A stretch of 64,000 nt of DNA, taken from Acinetobacter pullicarnis (GTDB lineage Bacteria > Pseudomonadota > Gammaproteobacteria > Pseudomonadales > Moraxellaceae). Below, piece after piece: positions 17,291 through 26,448 of the stretch. The stretch is taken from contig NZ_VCMZ01000001.1 of NCBI RefSeq assembly GCF_006352475.1, positions 2,790,001 to 2,854,000 of the forward strand, given 5' to 3'. The position numbers were made by a program, and so were the translations under genes. Numbering within the stretch: position 1 is the stretch's first letter; each line of letters begins with the position of its first letter. The notes below the pieces were generated by a model. That model was not told where the DNA came from, ran no database searches, and saw only the letters and a list, made by a program, of their open reading frames with translations.

Positions 17291-18178
17291 TTACTGCCAA
17301 GATTGATCAATTGCACTAATCAAGCGCTGGTTCAATGCCTTTTGCTCAACCTGCCATTGTGCGACGTCTTCAGCACTAGGTTCCGCTTGCCCATCTGAGG
17401 CACTGAGGATCCGCTTAAAACGGTTCTTATAATGATAGGCGGATACATCACCCGTAATATCAGCACCAATTAAGCGGTGCTTACAGGCTTGAATCAAATC
17501 AATTAAATGCTGCTCTAAAAATGAACCCTGATCCCAATTGGTCTGAACCACTGTTTCGGAAAGCACATCCTTATCAATTGACAGGTAAATAGGCAAATCA
17601 CTTTGCAACTGTGACAAGAATGCTGTCATCAATTGATCTGCCGAGTCAAAACCCCGCCAAGCACGTTTTGCACCAATCCATCGCGTCCACGCTGCAGACT
17701 GCCGCACACTCCAATAACGCACCTTCCCTTTAATTAAGGGCCCCCAATGATTTTCCCAAGCATGCTTTAAGCCAATATCCTCAGAACCAATACCAATCAC
17801 ATCAATTTGTGCTACATGTGCTAAACGACTCGCCCAATACACCCAAGAACCACAATGTATTCCAAAGGGATAACGCATATGATCAGGATGATTATCGCAA
17901 ACAATTAAGTGAATCTTCGGTTGATCTTGAATACGCGATAAAAGCAATTGACTCAAATGGTGATAATCACCACTTCCCATTAAGACACAGCCCAATTTTT
18001 CGGCTGATGGTAGACGATCCTGAAGATGCAAGGCCAAACTTTCAAATTCGGTCCATTTACAACCAAAGCGGATCATTTCCTGCCAAGTACTTAAATCAAT
18101 ATTAATGCCCTGTTCAGGCTGACCTGCAGAATCGTCAAAATTGAGCACCAAAGGATGACGTTGCGATTGCATACTCAC
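17291..18178 (-). CDS. arginase/agmatinase-fold hydrolase, substrate unknown
   Basis: A divergent ureohydrolase of 295 residues. The metal ligands appear intact: GDYHH (D71, H73/H74) in place of GGDH, D95/H97/D99 in CDNHPDH, and D202/D204 in LSIDKD. The usual 'DP' after the last motif is missing. I use GTG 18178 because AGGAGT lies seven bases before it; ATG 18172 would be too far. The GTG overlaps the stop of the preceding transferase gene by four bases, so the two are coupled. Family chemistry is hydrolysis of guanidino groups (arginine, agmatine and similar compounds); the exact substrate cannot be read. Confidence 0.75.
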   Translation of the reverse strand: MSMQSQRHPLVLNFDDSAGQPEQGINIDLSTWQEMIRFGCKWTEFESLALHLQDRLPSAEKLGCVLMGSGDYHHLSQLLLSRIQDQPKIHLIVCDNHPDHMRYPFGIHCGSWVYWASRLAHVAQIDVIGIGSEDIGLKHAWENHWGPLIKGKVRYWSVRQSAAWTRWIGAKRAWRGFDSADQLMTAFLSQLQSDLPIYLSIDKDVLSETVVQTNWDQGSFLEQHLIDLIQACKHRLIGADITGDVSAYHYKNRFKRILSASDGQAEPSAEDVAQWQVEQKALNQRLISAIDQSWQ

Positions 18179-19245
18179 GTTGAAGACTCCTGCTTTTGTT
18201 CATGCCAATGTGCATCAGCTTCAAATAAATGCTTAAATTTACCTAACACATAGCGTAGTGCAGGTTGCTGTATCCACACCAGATGCCGCGTAAAGGTAAA
18301 TTTCGCCCCCAATTGGGCCTTCACCTCAGGATCGGTCCAACCCGCAATATAAAACTTCAACCCCTGCTGTACGGCATAATCTAAGTTGACGAACCAGCTC
18401 ACAAAATAAAGGTTAAAACTTAAGGCCAGTGGATAATTAAAGCCAATATATTTATCAACTAAATTACCTCTATGGATATAACAAATGTTATAACCCACCA
18501 GTTTTTCTTCATACCAATAGAAAAATACCCGACCCTCAGCTTGAACATCTTGTAATACAGCATCAAAAAATGCAGGACTGAGTAAGTCAAAGTGAATATC
18601 ACTTTGCTGATAAACCGCAAAATAAAGCTGATAGAGTTGATCGCGAAAAATAGCATTGGCAAAACGTGAATCACCTGTGGCCAGTACTTCGACGCGCAGA
18701 AGATCCAAACTTTTGAGTTTGCGATTTAAATTTTTTCGACGACTCCGCGACAAGCGTGCCAAATATTCGGCACGATTCTGAAAATCAATAGGTACGTAAG
18801 CCAAGGCTTGGCCTTCAACTGTAATAAAACCCTGATTTTCAGACTGACACACCAATTCGGCACTGTAGGTATTTTCTTCTGTACTCAACAAAGGTGAGTT
18901 GATTGGTAAATCTTTAATAATTGTCAGTGTATTTTTACGTACATTTTGCTTCAGCTTCCGTAATAGCACATCAACCGCCAATGCTGGGCTGAGCAAGCTA
19001 TATTCTGTCACTGTCGTCCCAATAAAACAGGTGGACAAGTGCAGCAACTTTCCCCAATAGGCATAAGCCGGAAGTTTACTAATACGCTGACGTACAGGTG
19101 TATCTAAGGTGGTGAGCAAATCAAAATCTGTGCTAAAAAATGGTAGAAAATCTGCATAATTTTGCACATTAAAATTTTGAGGTGGATGCTTTAAAAAAGC
19201 ATCCACCAAACTTTGCGGTTCTAATTGATTAAGATTAGTTTGCAT
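18175..19245 (-). CDS. GNAT/FemAB-like acyl or aminoacyl transferase
   Basis: The 356-residue protein resembles the BioF2-like/Acetyltransf_6 group: a basic helix RLSRSRRKNLNRKLKSL near 170-190, FAVYQQSDIHFDLLSPAFFD, VFFYWYEEKLVGYNICYIH, and the C-terminal GWTDPEVKAQLGAKFTFT. Related proteins transfer acyl or aminoacyl groups to amines or cell-wall and lipid precursors. It starts 9 bp after the aminotransferase stop and overlaps the arginase-fold gene, so the three form one operon. Confidence 0.72.
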   Translation of the reverse strand: MQTNLNQLEPQSLVDAFLKHPPQNFNVQNYADFLPFFSTDFDLLTTLDTPVRQRISKLPAYAYWGKLLHLSTCFIGTTVTEYSLLSPALAVDVLLRKLKQNVRKNTLTIIKDLPINSPLLSTEENTYSAELVCQSENQGFITVEGQALAYVPIDFQNRAEYLARLSRSRRKNLNRKLKSLDLLRVEVLATGDSRFANAIFRDQLYQLYFAVYQQSDIHFDLLSPAFFDAVLQDVQAEGRVFFYWYEEKLVGYNICYIHRGNLVDKYIGFNYPLALSFNLYFVSWFVNLDYAVQQGLKFYIAGWTDPEVKAQLGAKFTFTRHLVWIQQPALRYVLGKFKHLFEADAHWHEQKQESST

Positions 19246-19254
19246 AAGCCTATT

Positions 19255-20634
19255 TTATAGTTCGCGTTTAGCACGGCTCAACAATTGCTCAAGCAATACC
19301 ATCGCTTGATCAATTTCAGCACGACTAATTTCGAGTGATGGAGCAAAAGTAATCACGTTTTTGTAATAACCGCCAACATCAAGGACTAAACCACATTTTT
19401 GACCTTGATATTCCAAGGTACCAGACAAACCGATATCAACCATTTTGTCTAACAGTTCTTTGTTTGGTGTAAAGCCATCTTTCTGGCAAATTTCAGCACG
19501 TAGCGCCAAACCAAGACCATCCACATCCCCGATTTCAACATGGCGAGATTGTAAGTCTTTTAGGCCTTCCAAGAAGTAAGCACCACTTTGCATAATTTGT
19601 TGTTCATAATCTCTTTCAGCTGTCATACGCATCACTTCAAGACCAACCGCAGTACCCAACGGATTTGATGCAAAAGTAGAGTGCGTAGAACCCACTGGGA
19701 AGATTTCGGGGTTAATCATTTCTTCTTTCGCCCACAAACCAGCCAATGGATTTAAACCATTGGTCAATGCTTTACCGAAGACCACGACATCAGGCTTAAT
19801 ATCAAAATGTTCAAATGACCACAATTTACCCGTACGATAGAAGCCCATTTGCACTTCATCAACAACCAATAATATACCATGTTGATCAAGTACTTTTTTA
19901 AGACCTGGATAGAAGTTCATCGGTGGAATAACATAACCACCTGTGCCCTGAATCGTCTCGATATAGAATGCAGCAAATTCACTTTCTTGTGCTTTCGGAT
20001 CCCATACACCGTGATACTCAGTTTCAAATAAACGTGCAAATTCAGCAATTAACTTCTCTGCATATTCCTCAGGTGTCATTCCTTTTGGACGGCGAAAAGG
20101 ATATGGGAATGGTACAAACTGTGCACGTTCACCAAAATGGCCATAACGACGGCGATAACGATAGCTTGAGGTAATAGAAGAAGCACCTAAAGTACGACCA
20201 TGATAGCCGCCTTCAAAGGCAAACATACGACTCTTACCACCGCAAAAGTTACGAACCAATTTCAATGAATCTTCGATAGATTGTGAACCACCAACATTAT
20301 AATGAACGCGACCTTTAACCCCAGTTTTTTTCAGGATGTCTTGTGCAATGACCTTGCTCAATTCAATTTTAGTTGGGTGTAAATACTGACTCGCGATTTG
20401 TGGCAGTGTATTAATCTGATCAATAAGCACTTTATCTAAGCGTGGGTTTTTATAACCAAAGTTAACTGCTGAATACCACATCTGTAAATCTAGATATGGA
20501 ATATCCTGATCGTCATATAAATAACTTCCCTGACAATTGGTGAAGATTTTAGGGGGATTTACATAGTGAACTGTATCACCATGCGAACAATAAAGCGCTT
20601 CATCTTCTAAAAGTTGAGCTTCATTAATTGTCAT
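19255..20634 (-). CDS. class III PLP-dependent aminotransferase
   Basis: The 459-residue enzyme shows the class III pattern: NVGGSQSIEDSLKLVR in the cofactor region, FEGGYHGRTLGA, the VVDEVQMGFYRTG aspartate motif, and the PLP lysine in VVFGKALTNGL. Members act on omega-amino groups (GABA, ornithine, diamines, beta-alanine); this one cannot be assigned. I use ATG 20634, with AAGGA eight bases upstream; the longer frame to 20712 runs through the palindromic site at 20660-20677. It is the first gene of the three-gene operon. Confidence 0.85.
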   Translation of the reverse strand: MTINEAQLLEDEALYCSHGDTVHYVNPPKIFTNCQGSYLYDDQDIPYLDLQMWYSAVNFGYKNPRLDKVLIDQINTLPQIASQYLHPTKIELSKVIAQDILKKTGVKGRVHYNVGGSQSIEDSLKLVRNFCGGKSRMFAFEGGYHGRTLGASSITSSYRYRRRYGHFGERAQFVPFPYPFRRPKGMTPEEYAEKLIAEFARLFETEYHGVWDPKAQESEFAAFYIETIQGTGGYVIPPMNFYPGLKKVLDQHGILLVVDEVQMGFYRTGKLWSFEHFDIKPDVVVFGKALTNGLNPLAGLWAKEEMINPEIFPVGSTHSTFASNPLGTAVGLEVMRMTAERDYEQQIMQSGAYFLEGLKDLQSRHVEIGDVDGLGLALRAEICQKDGFTPNKELLDKMVDIGLSGTLEYQGQKCGLVLDVGGYYKNVITFAPSLEISRAEIDQAMVLLEQLLSRAKREL

Positions 20635-20659
20635 AAGACTTTCCTTCGAGAGTTTAATT

Positions 20660-20677
20660 GTTATGTTTAAACATAAC
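20660..20677. promoter_or_regulatory. 18-bp perfect palindrome upstream of the aminotransferase operon
   Basis: GTTATGTTTAAACATAAC is a complete palindrome 25 bp before the aminotransferase start, where a promoter or 5' leader would lie. The size fits a dimeric repressor or activator site. No regulator gene is adjacent. Confidence 0.6.
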
Positions 20678-20765
20678 TTGTCATTAAAAATGTTCACCCA
20701 ACAACATTTCATTACGCCACTCGTAAATCGATGCTGTTATTTAGTATTTCACCAAAGAAATACCG

Positions 20766-21533
20766 TTAAAATGTATAGTTCAACCCAATTCTCGGCTCAA
20801 ACTCATAGCGAGACGAAATCATTGGACTGCGATATTGTTGATTCGATAAATAATTAAAATCAAAAACTGTGAAAAAATCCCAATGTTTATTCATGCGATA
20901 ATCAATCACCATACTTGCATATGGCTGTACGCTATTCTGAGCGGTATAAGGATCTATTCCACTTCGCGCAGATTCTTCTGCACTAACTCCAAAATAATAT
21001 TGATTATATTTGGCATTATTCCATTGCATACCAAGCTCAGGATATACAGACCAAGGACCCTCTTTAAACTCAGCCAAATAGGCCAAGCGACTTACCATTC
21101 CCTTATGACGCCCTAAAACATCTTGCCCAACTTGCAGTTTAAAACCACCAAAAGGGGTTATATGCATATAACTCGCCCCCATCATGACCGACCACTGTCT
21201 TTTATCTAATTCATGTAATGGTCCGCTGGGTCTATAACTGCTTCCGTCATAATATGCATTCAGCCTTAATTCATTTTCATCATCATTGAGCAAGTAGACG
21301 CCCGCCTCATCCCCTTCGGCATAGATACGATCATTGTCATAAAAAAAATCAGGCAACACGCTGTACTCAATTCGATGCCCCTTATAGGCCTGATAATCAG
21401 CGGCAACGCTAAGACCAACAGTGAGCTTCGGCTGTTCCTGCTCAGCAAATACCGACGTCGATCCCGCCAGACATAAAAACAAAGCGCTTTTAGTAAATTC
21501 AAATGAGCTCAACAAAATACTGTTTTTTGACAT
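20766..21533 (-). CDS. MipA/OmpV-family outer membrane protein
   Basis: A signal peptide (ending STSVFA, about 30) precedes a beta-barrel body with alternating hydrophobic and polar residues and many aromatics, ending in LNYTF with the C-terminal Phe typical of outer membrane barrels. MipA/OmpV proteins act as scaffolds for murein enzymes in E. coli and are porin-like elsewhere. It lies upstream of the aminotransferase operon on the same strand, 131 bp away. The ribosome-binding site is weak. Confidence 0.8.
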   Translation of the reverse strand: MSKNSILLSSFEFTKSALFLCLAGSTSVFAEQEQPKLTVGLSVAADYQAYKGHRIEYSVLPDFFYDNDRIYAEGDEAGVYLLNDDENELRLNAYYDGSSYRPSGPLHELDKRQWSVMMGASYMHITPFGGFKLQVGQDVLGRHKGMVSRLAYLAEFKEGPWSVYPELGMQWNNAKYNQYYFGVSAEESARSGIDPYTAQNSVQPYASMVIDYRMNKHWDFFTVFDFNYLSNQQYRSPMISSRYEFEPRIGLNYTF

Positions 21534-22188
21534 AGAACATCACTTTAAGAAAGCATATGAGCAGTAGGATCTATAAATCATTAAATCGAAATAATGAAAT
21601 AACTGAAAAAAAGTAATTACCCAAAATAGTTAAAATTAAATAAACAATAACAAATCAACTATATAAATTTTATATTTAGCTAACACTGTATTATTTATTG
21701 ATATTTATCCAGCTATTATTTAATAAAATAAGATACAAGATCAAGCCCTAATATCAAATTATTTATAATTAAATACTTCCACATTATTATTTTGAAAAAA
21801 TCCTGTTTAAAAAATCAGCATCAATTAATTCTACGCTATTAATCCACACTATATCCACATACTCTACACACTACTTCCATTCAAAATTAACACGGTAAAC
21901 CTCTAAATATTGTTTCCTATTTTTTTATTATAAAAAATGAATACTTCCATTTACTTTAAACACGATGCGGATATTTTAATTATAAAAAAATCATCGACTT
22001 TATAATCATTTTTTAAGAACCTTATAGATTAAATGCAATTCATTCATGTAATATATCAAGGATTATTTACCAAGCTGATCTTGCACTTCTTACTTGAATC
22101 TAAGAGAATTTCAGGTTCATCTATATTTCTTATCACAAAGAAATACCAAAACCATTAAAAGTTACAAGATCGTACAGTGAGATGATAC
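21534..22188. other. 655-bp AT-rich intergenic region between divergent genes
   Basis: The stretch is very AT-rich, with no frame of credible coding character. It separates the MipA/OmpV gene from the HAD phosphatase gene and must hold both promoters. I could not single out convincing -35/-10 pairs among many A/T runs. Confidence 0.5.
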
Positions 22189-22905
22189 ATGTCATTTATT
22201 CGCCAAAACTTAAACCTAGACCACTCTTGGCATATCATATGTGACTTCGATGGTACGATTAGTCAAAAAGATACAACCGACCAATTATTAAATTTATTTG
22301 CCCAAGATGGTTGGTTAGAAATTGAAAAACAGTGGGAAGATGGACTCATTGGCTCTAAAGTGTGCATGCAAAAACAAATCGCTCTACTGGATATGTCTGA
22401 ACAAGAGTTTCATGCGTGCTTAGATCAAATCGAGATTGATCCTGGTTTTATTGAAATCGTCAATTTATTTGCCCAATCTAAAATCAAACTCAGTGTGGTC
22501 AGTGATGGTTTAGATTTGGCTATTCGCTATATTTTAAAAAAACATCAACTTGAACATTTACCAATTATCGCCAATAAGCTCACCCAACGCGCACAACGTA
22601 CTTGGGAACTTAATTTCCCATATGCACAAGCGGATTGCATGAGCCAAAGTGGTACCTGCAAATGTAATGTTGCACAACACCCCCTACTGAATCGCGTGTT
22701 ATTGATTGGCGATGGCCGCTCTGACTACTGCCTTGCGGAACAAGCCGACTATGTCTTTGCAAAAAAAAGTTTAATTAAACATTGTCAGGATAAACAAATC
22801 GCACATATGCCATTTGAAAGTTTATCTGAGCTCATTCAGCCAATTACACAACTTTTACAAAATCAAAGCATGCATTTTGAAAACGATTTATTGGTAAATT
22901 CATGA
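22189..22905 (+). CDS. HAD-superfamily phosphatase, MtnX-like
   Basis: Motif I is CDFDGT with nucleophile D19 and acid/base D21. Motif II is the Ser of VVSDGLDLAI, and motif IV is GDGRSDYCLAEQAD. The 238-residue layout fits the HAD-IB group that includes phosphoserine phosphatase and MtnX (methionine salvage), but no other salvage genes are nearby, so the substrate is open. Its stop overlaps the start of the next gene (ATGA). Confidence 0.8.
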   Translation: MSFIRQNLNLDHSWHIICDFDGTISQKDTTDQLLNLFAQDGWLEIEKQWEDGLIGSKVCMQKQIALLDMSEQEFHACLDQIEIDPGFIEIVNLFAQSKIKLSVVSDGLDLAIRYILKKHQLEHLPIIANKLTQRAQRTWELNFPYAQADCMSQSGTCKCNVAQHPLLNRVLLIGDGRSDYCLAEQADYVFAKKSLIKHCQDKQIAHMPFESLSELIQPITQLLQNQSMHFENDLLVNS

Positions 22906-23759
22906 TAAATGATCATTCTTTTTATCTTCCAGGTAGCCGTACTGGTGTTCTTCTGATTCATGGTTTAACTGGTACCCCAAATGAAATGCGTGGCATTGCT
23001 CGAACCCTGAACCAAGCAGGCTATAGCGTATATGGCGTACAGCTGGCGGGGCACTGCGGCAGTTTAGAGGACTTGGTACAAACACGCTGGGAAGACTGGT
23101 TCGCAAGTGTTTATCAAGGCGCACTTATTCTTAAAAAACATGTTGATGAGATTTTTGTAGCAGGCTTGTCCATGGGAGCATTATTGGCATTGCAGTACGC
23201 CTCTCAATATCCAGTTTCGGGTGTGATTAGTTATAGCCCAACCTTTCGTTATGACGGTTGGAGTATTCCACGCTGGTCAAAACTGGCTGGGCCACTTCTT
23301 CTTCCTCCGATCTATCATCTTAATCTTTTTCCAAATCGTACTTTTGATGAAGCCGAACCTTATGGCATAAAGAACGAACCACTGCGTGCACGTATTGTAC
23401 ATTCCATGCAAAGTGGTGATAGTGCTGAAGCAGGACTTCCAGGCAATCCTTGGCATTCGCTCTACCAGTTACAACGCCTATCACGCCAAGTGAAGAAAAA
23501 CCTTAGCAAGATCAAAGCACCTAGCCTTTCGATCCATGCCTATAACGATGATGTGGCAGACCGAAATAACAGCCAAATTATTTATGATCGCGTTCAAGGT
23601 GAGAAAAAACTGGTCTGGTTGCATAACAGCTATCACATGATCACCATAGATAACGATCGCAAGCAAGTGATTAGTGAAAGTATAAATTTCATTCAAAAGC
23701 ATTCTAAAGTGAATATGAACGATCACCCCCAAACCATGACCCAGCATAGCTCGGTCTAA
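22902..23759 (+). CDS. alpha/beta hydrolase (carboxylesterase / monoacylglycerol lipase type)
   Basis: The oxyanion motif LLIHGLTGTP is followed by the nucleophile elbow GLSMG with Ser90. The likely acid is in AYNDDVADRNN and the catalytic His is in NSYHMITID. The architecture resembles Est30-type carboxylesterases. It overlaps the HAD phosphatase gene by four bases and is followed 13 bp later by the transporter pair, so the four genes probably form one operon. Confidence 0.85.
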   Translation: MINDHSFYLPGSRTGVLLIHGLTGTPNEMRGIARTLNQAGYSVYGVQLAGHCGSLEDLVQTRWEDWFASVYQGALILKKHVDEIFVAGLSMGALLALQYASQYPVSGVISYSPTFRYDGWSIPRWSKLAGPLLLPPIYHLNLFPNRTFDEAEPYGIKNEPLRARIVHSMQSGDSAEAGLPGNPWHSLYQLQRLSRQVKKNLSKIKAPSLSIHAYNDDVADRNNSQIIYDRVQGEKKLVWLHNSYHMITIDNDRKQVISESINFIQKHSKVNMNDHPQTMTQHSSV

Positions 23760-23772
23760 TCGAGGACACTTT

Positions 23773-24135
23773 ATGAGTGCCATTGTTATCACGGTTTGGT
23801 TTTTTACGATCCTCATCGATACTGTTGGTCAATTGGCTTTTAAAGCAGCAGCTTTAGAGAATAAAACCCATGCAGGACTAACCTATTGGCGCAAACTGTT
23901 TGGTCGTCCTTGGCTTTGGGCTGGGATTATTTGCTATGTGTTTGAGTTTGTCATTTGGTTGGCATTTCTTTCACTGGTACCACTCTCCGATGGTGTCATG
24001 CTTGGCAGTATTAATATTGCCGTTATTCTCATTGCTGGACGTTTATTTTTTAAAGAAAAACTCACTCGAAATCGACTCTTAGGTGTGATTTTCATCTCCA
24101 TTGGCGTCGCAATAGTCGGACTGGGTAATTCATGA
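23773..24135 (+). CDS. EamA/SMR-like small transporter, subunit 1
   Basis: The protein has 120 residues with four hydrophobic segments, like one half of an EamA (drug/metabolite transporter) protein. It includes SDGVMLGSINIAVILIAGRL before the last helix. GAGGA precedes the ATG. It overlaps a second 4-helix protein by four bases. Such pairs form heterodimers (ArnE/ArnF, EbrAB); the cargo here is unknown. Confidence 0.75.
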   Translation: MSAIVITVWFFTILIDTVGQLAFKAAALENKTHAGLTYWRKLFGRPWLWAGIICYVFEFVIWLAFLSLVPLSDGVMLGSINIAVILIAGRLFFKEKLTRNRLLGVIFISIGVAIVGLGNS

Positions 24136-24533
24136 GATATTTTTATATTGTTGGTTTTTTAATTCTCATGTCTTTTGACACCCTCACTCAAATTAGTTTT
24201 AAATTCGCATCTATACATGCAATGCCGATCACATTCGATGTGGCATGGCTTGCGCGGGTCTTTAGTCACCCTTGGATTTATGGGGCATTTATTGGCTATA
24301 TTGGTGCTTTTTTCACCTGGATGACTTTGCTCAAGCATGCGCCAATTGGCCCAGCTTTTGCCGCCTCTCACCTTGAATTAATCACTGTCACGTTATTCTC
24401 TATCTGGTTGTTCAATGAACCCCTCACAATCGCCAAAGTTGTTGGTGCAGGATTTATCTTACTTGGGGTAATTTTATTAGCCAAAGAAGAAACCGAAGAA
24501 GATGTGCAAGTGGTTAAATCTCCGCACCCTTAA
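24132..24533 (+). CDS. EamA/SMR-like small transporter, subunit 2
   Basis: A four-helix protein of 133 residues with the EamA-like end AASHLELITVTLFSIWLFN and a hydrophilic, acidic C-terminal tail (KEETEEDVQ). Its ATG overlaps the stop of subunit 1, which points to a coupled heterodimer. It is the last gene of the phosphatase-hydrolase-transporter operon. Confidence 0.75.
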   Translation: MRYFYIVGFLILMSFDTLTQISFKFASIHAMPITFDVAWLARVFSHPWIYGAFIGYIGAFFTWMTLLKHAPIGPAFAASHLELITVTLFSIWLFNEPLTIAKVVGAGFILLGVILLAKEETEEDVQVVKSPHP

Positions 24534-24556
24534 GTCAGCACTTCAACGTGATCCGC

Positions 24557-24590
24557 AAGGTCTCCCTAAAAACAATATTATGGAGACCTT
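24557..24590. terminator. inverted repeat between convergent genes
   Basis: AAGGTCTCC and GGAGACCTT form a 9-bp stem with a 16-nt loop. It lies between the transporter gene and glpD but lacks a T-run in either direction, so termination here is only likely, not certain. Confidence 0.5.
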
Positions 24591-24596
24591 GGGTCG

Positions 24597-26111
24597 TTAT
24601 GCAGCGTCTTCACGCGCACGTAAGCGCTGCAATTTGACAAGATATTCATCTAAATTCGCTATTTCAGACTGACTAAACAGCAATCCAAGTTTACTGCGAC
24701 GCCATAAAATATCATCACTACACATGCCCCATTCGACCTCTACAAGATAGTCAACTTCCTTCGCGTAGAGGCCATGCCCAAAATCATGACCTAAATCGTG
24801 TAAAGAGTTGGCTTGATTTAACATACGCCATACCCGTGTTCCATAAGCATTGGCCCACCGCTGTGCAAGCTGTAGAGGTACATCAGCAATTTGATGCTGA
24901 ATCTCGAACACTAAATCCTCAAGATGATTTAAGTTTTCAGCTCCTGGCAAAACTTCAGTCGCAGTCCATGCACCTGTCATTTTAGGAAAGAATACTTGGA
25001 GTTGTTCTAATGCAGCTTCTGCCAACTTTCGATAGGTTGTAATCTTCCCGCCAAACACGGAAAGCAATGGCAATTGCTGTTCGGATGATAATGCCAAAAT
25101 ATAATCTCGGGTAATCGTAGATGGATTATCTGATGCATCATCGTATAAAGGCCGTACCCCTGAGTAACAAGAAATAATATCAGTGCGATTTAACTGCGTT
25201 TTAAAATGATCATTGGAAACTTTCAACAGATAATCAATTTCTTGATGACTAATCACAACATTTGCAGGATCGGCAGAATATTCACGATCTGTCGTGCCAA
25301 TTAAACTGTATTGATCTAAATATGGAATCACAAATACAATTCGCTGATCTTCATTTTGCAAAATAAATGCACGATCATCCTGTTGAAGCCTAGGTACAAT
25401 AATATGACTGCCTTGAATTAAACGCATCTTATAAGGAGATTGTAATTTTAGTTGCGTTTGAATAAATTGTGCGACCCATGCGCCTGCGGCATTGACCAAT
25501 GCTTTTGCCTTGATCTGAAATATACCCTGCTGATTTTCAAGTTTAATCAACCAGTAGTCTGCTTCGCGCTGTGCGGCAATACAACGTGTCCGTGTCTGAA
25601 TATCAGCTCCCTTTTCACGCGCTTGCATCGCATTCAACACCACCAAACGCGAATCATCAACCGTGCAGTCCGAATATTCAAAGCCTTGGGTAATTTCTGC
25701 CTTTAAAGGACTCTCCGCATTGGCCAAAGAGATGAACCGTGATTCAGCTAATTTTTTCCGCTTCCCCAAGTGATCATAAAAAAATAACCCTGTACGTATT
25801 AACCAAGCTGGGCGCAAATGTGGTCGATGCGGCAGAATAAACCGCATGGCTTTAATTAAATGTGGGGCCTTGTTTAATAATACTTCTCTTTCTGCTAAAG
25901 CTTCTCGCACCAAACGAAAAGCTTTATGTTCCAAATAGCGTAAACCACCGTGAATTAACTTACTGCTTGCAGATGAAGTATGGTTGGCAAGATCATCTTT
26001 TTCGCACAGATAAACTGACAAGCCCCGCCCTGCAGCATCAGCAGCAATTCCTGTTCCATTAATACCACCACCAATAATGACCATGTCATAAATTTTTATA
26101 TTGTCTTGCAT
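24597..26111 (-). CDS. glpD: glycerol-3-phosphate dehydrogenase (aerobic)
   Basis: An FAD enzyme of 504 residues that oxidises glycerol-3-phosphate to DHAP at the inner membrane and feeds the quinone pool. The FAD-binding motif IIGGGINGTGIAADAAGRG is at 12-30, followed by SSKLIHGGLRYLE and the C-terminal FGGKITTYRKLAEAAL. GAGG lies nine bases before the ATG. No glpK or glpF is beside it. The 337 bp upstream (26112-26448) contain only a small AATCTGC/GCAGATT hairpin at 26350-26369. Confidence 0.96.
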   Translation of the reverse strand: MQDNIKIYDMVIIGGGINGTGIAADAAGRGLSVYLCEKDDLANHTSSASSKLIHGGLRYLEHKAFRLVREALAEREVLLNKAPHLIKAMRFILPHRPHLRPAWLIRTGLFFYDHLGKRKKLAESRFISLANAESPLKAEITQGFEYSDCTVDDSRLVVLNAMQAREKGADIQTRTRCIAAQREADYWLIKLENQQGIFQIKAKALVNAAGAWVAQFIQTQLKLQSPYKMRLIQGSHIIVPRLQQDDRAFILQNEDQRIVFVIPYLDQYSLIGTTDREYSADPANVVISHQEIDYLLKVSNDHFKTQLNRTDIISCYSGVRPLYDDASDNPSTITRDYILALSSEQQLPLLSVFGGKITTYRKLAEAALEQLQVFFPKMTGAWTATEVLPGAENLNHLEDLVFEIQHQIADVPLQLAQRWANAYGTRVWRMLNQANSLHDLGHDFGHGLYAKEVDYLVEVEWGMCSDDILWRRSKLGLLFSQSEIANLDEYLVKLQRLRAREDAA

Positions 26112-26448
26112 TACAGTTACCTCAATTGCAGGGCAAATTTATTATTAAATTGATTATAAGTTCATTCATATTAACCGACGATGACGAGATTTAATACACA
26201 ACTGGTTTTCCAACTTCAATAAAGCAAAAATAGCCAGTATAAAAGGACGTATTGAATCTTATGTCGCTCAATCGGCTATAAGCAGATATGCTCAATAAAG
26301 AATTAAATGCTGGGATTATTTGCACTCACTCGAGGCCTGCGAATACCACAATCTGCATTTTCGCAGATTAAAATTCTATACAAAGCTGATCGTTTATTTT
26401 TTAATGCTATGGCATACTGCGTTCAAGCACTTTTAGGAACTCTTTGAC

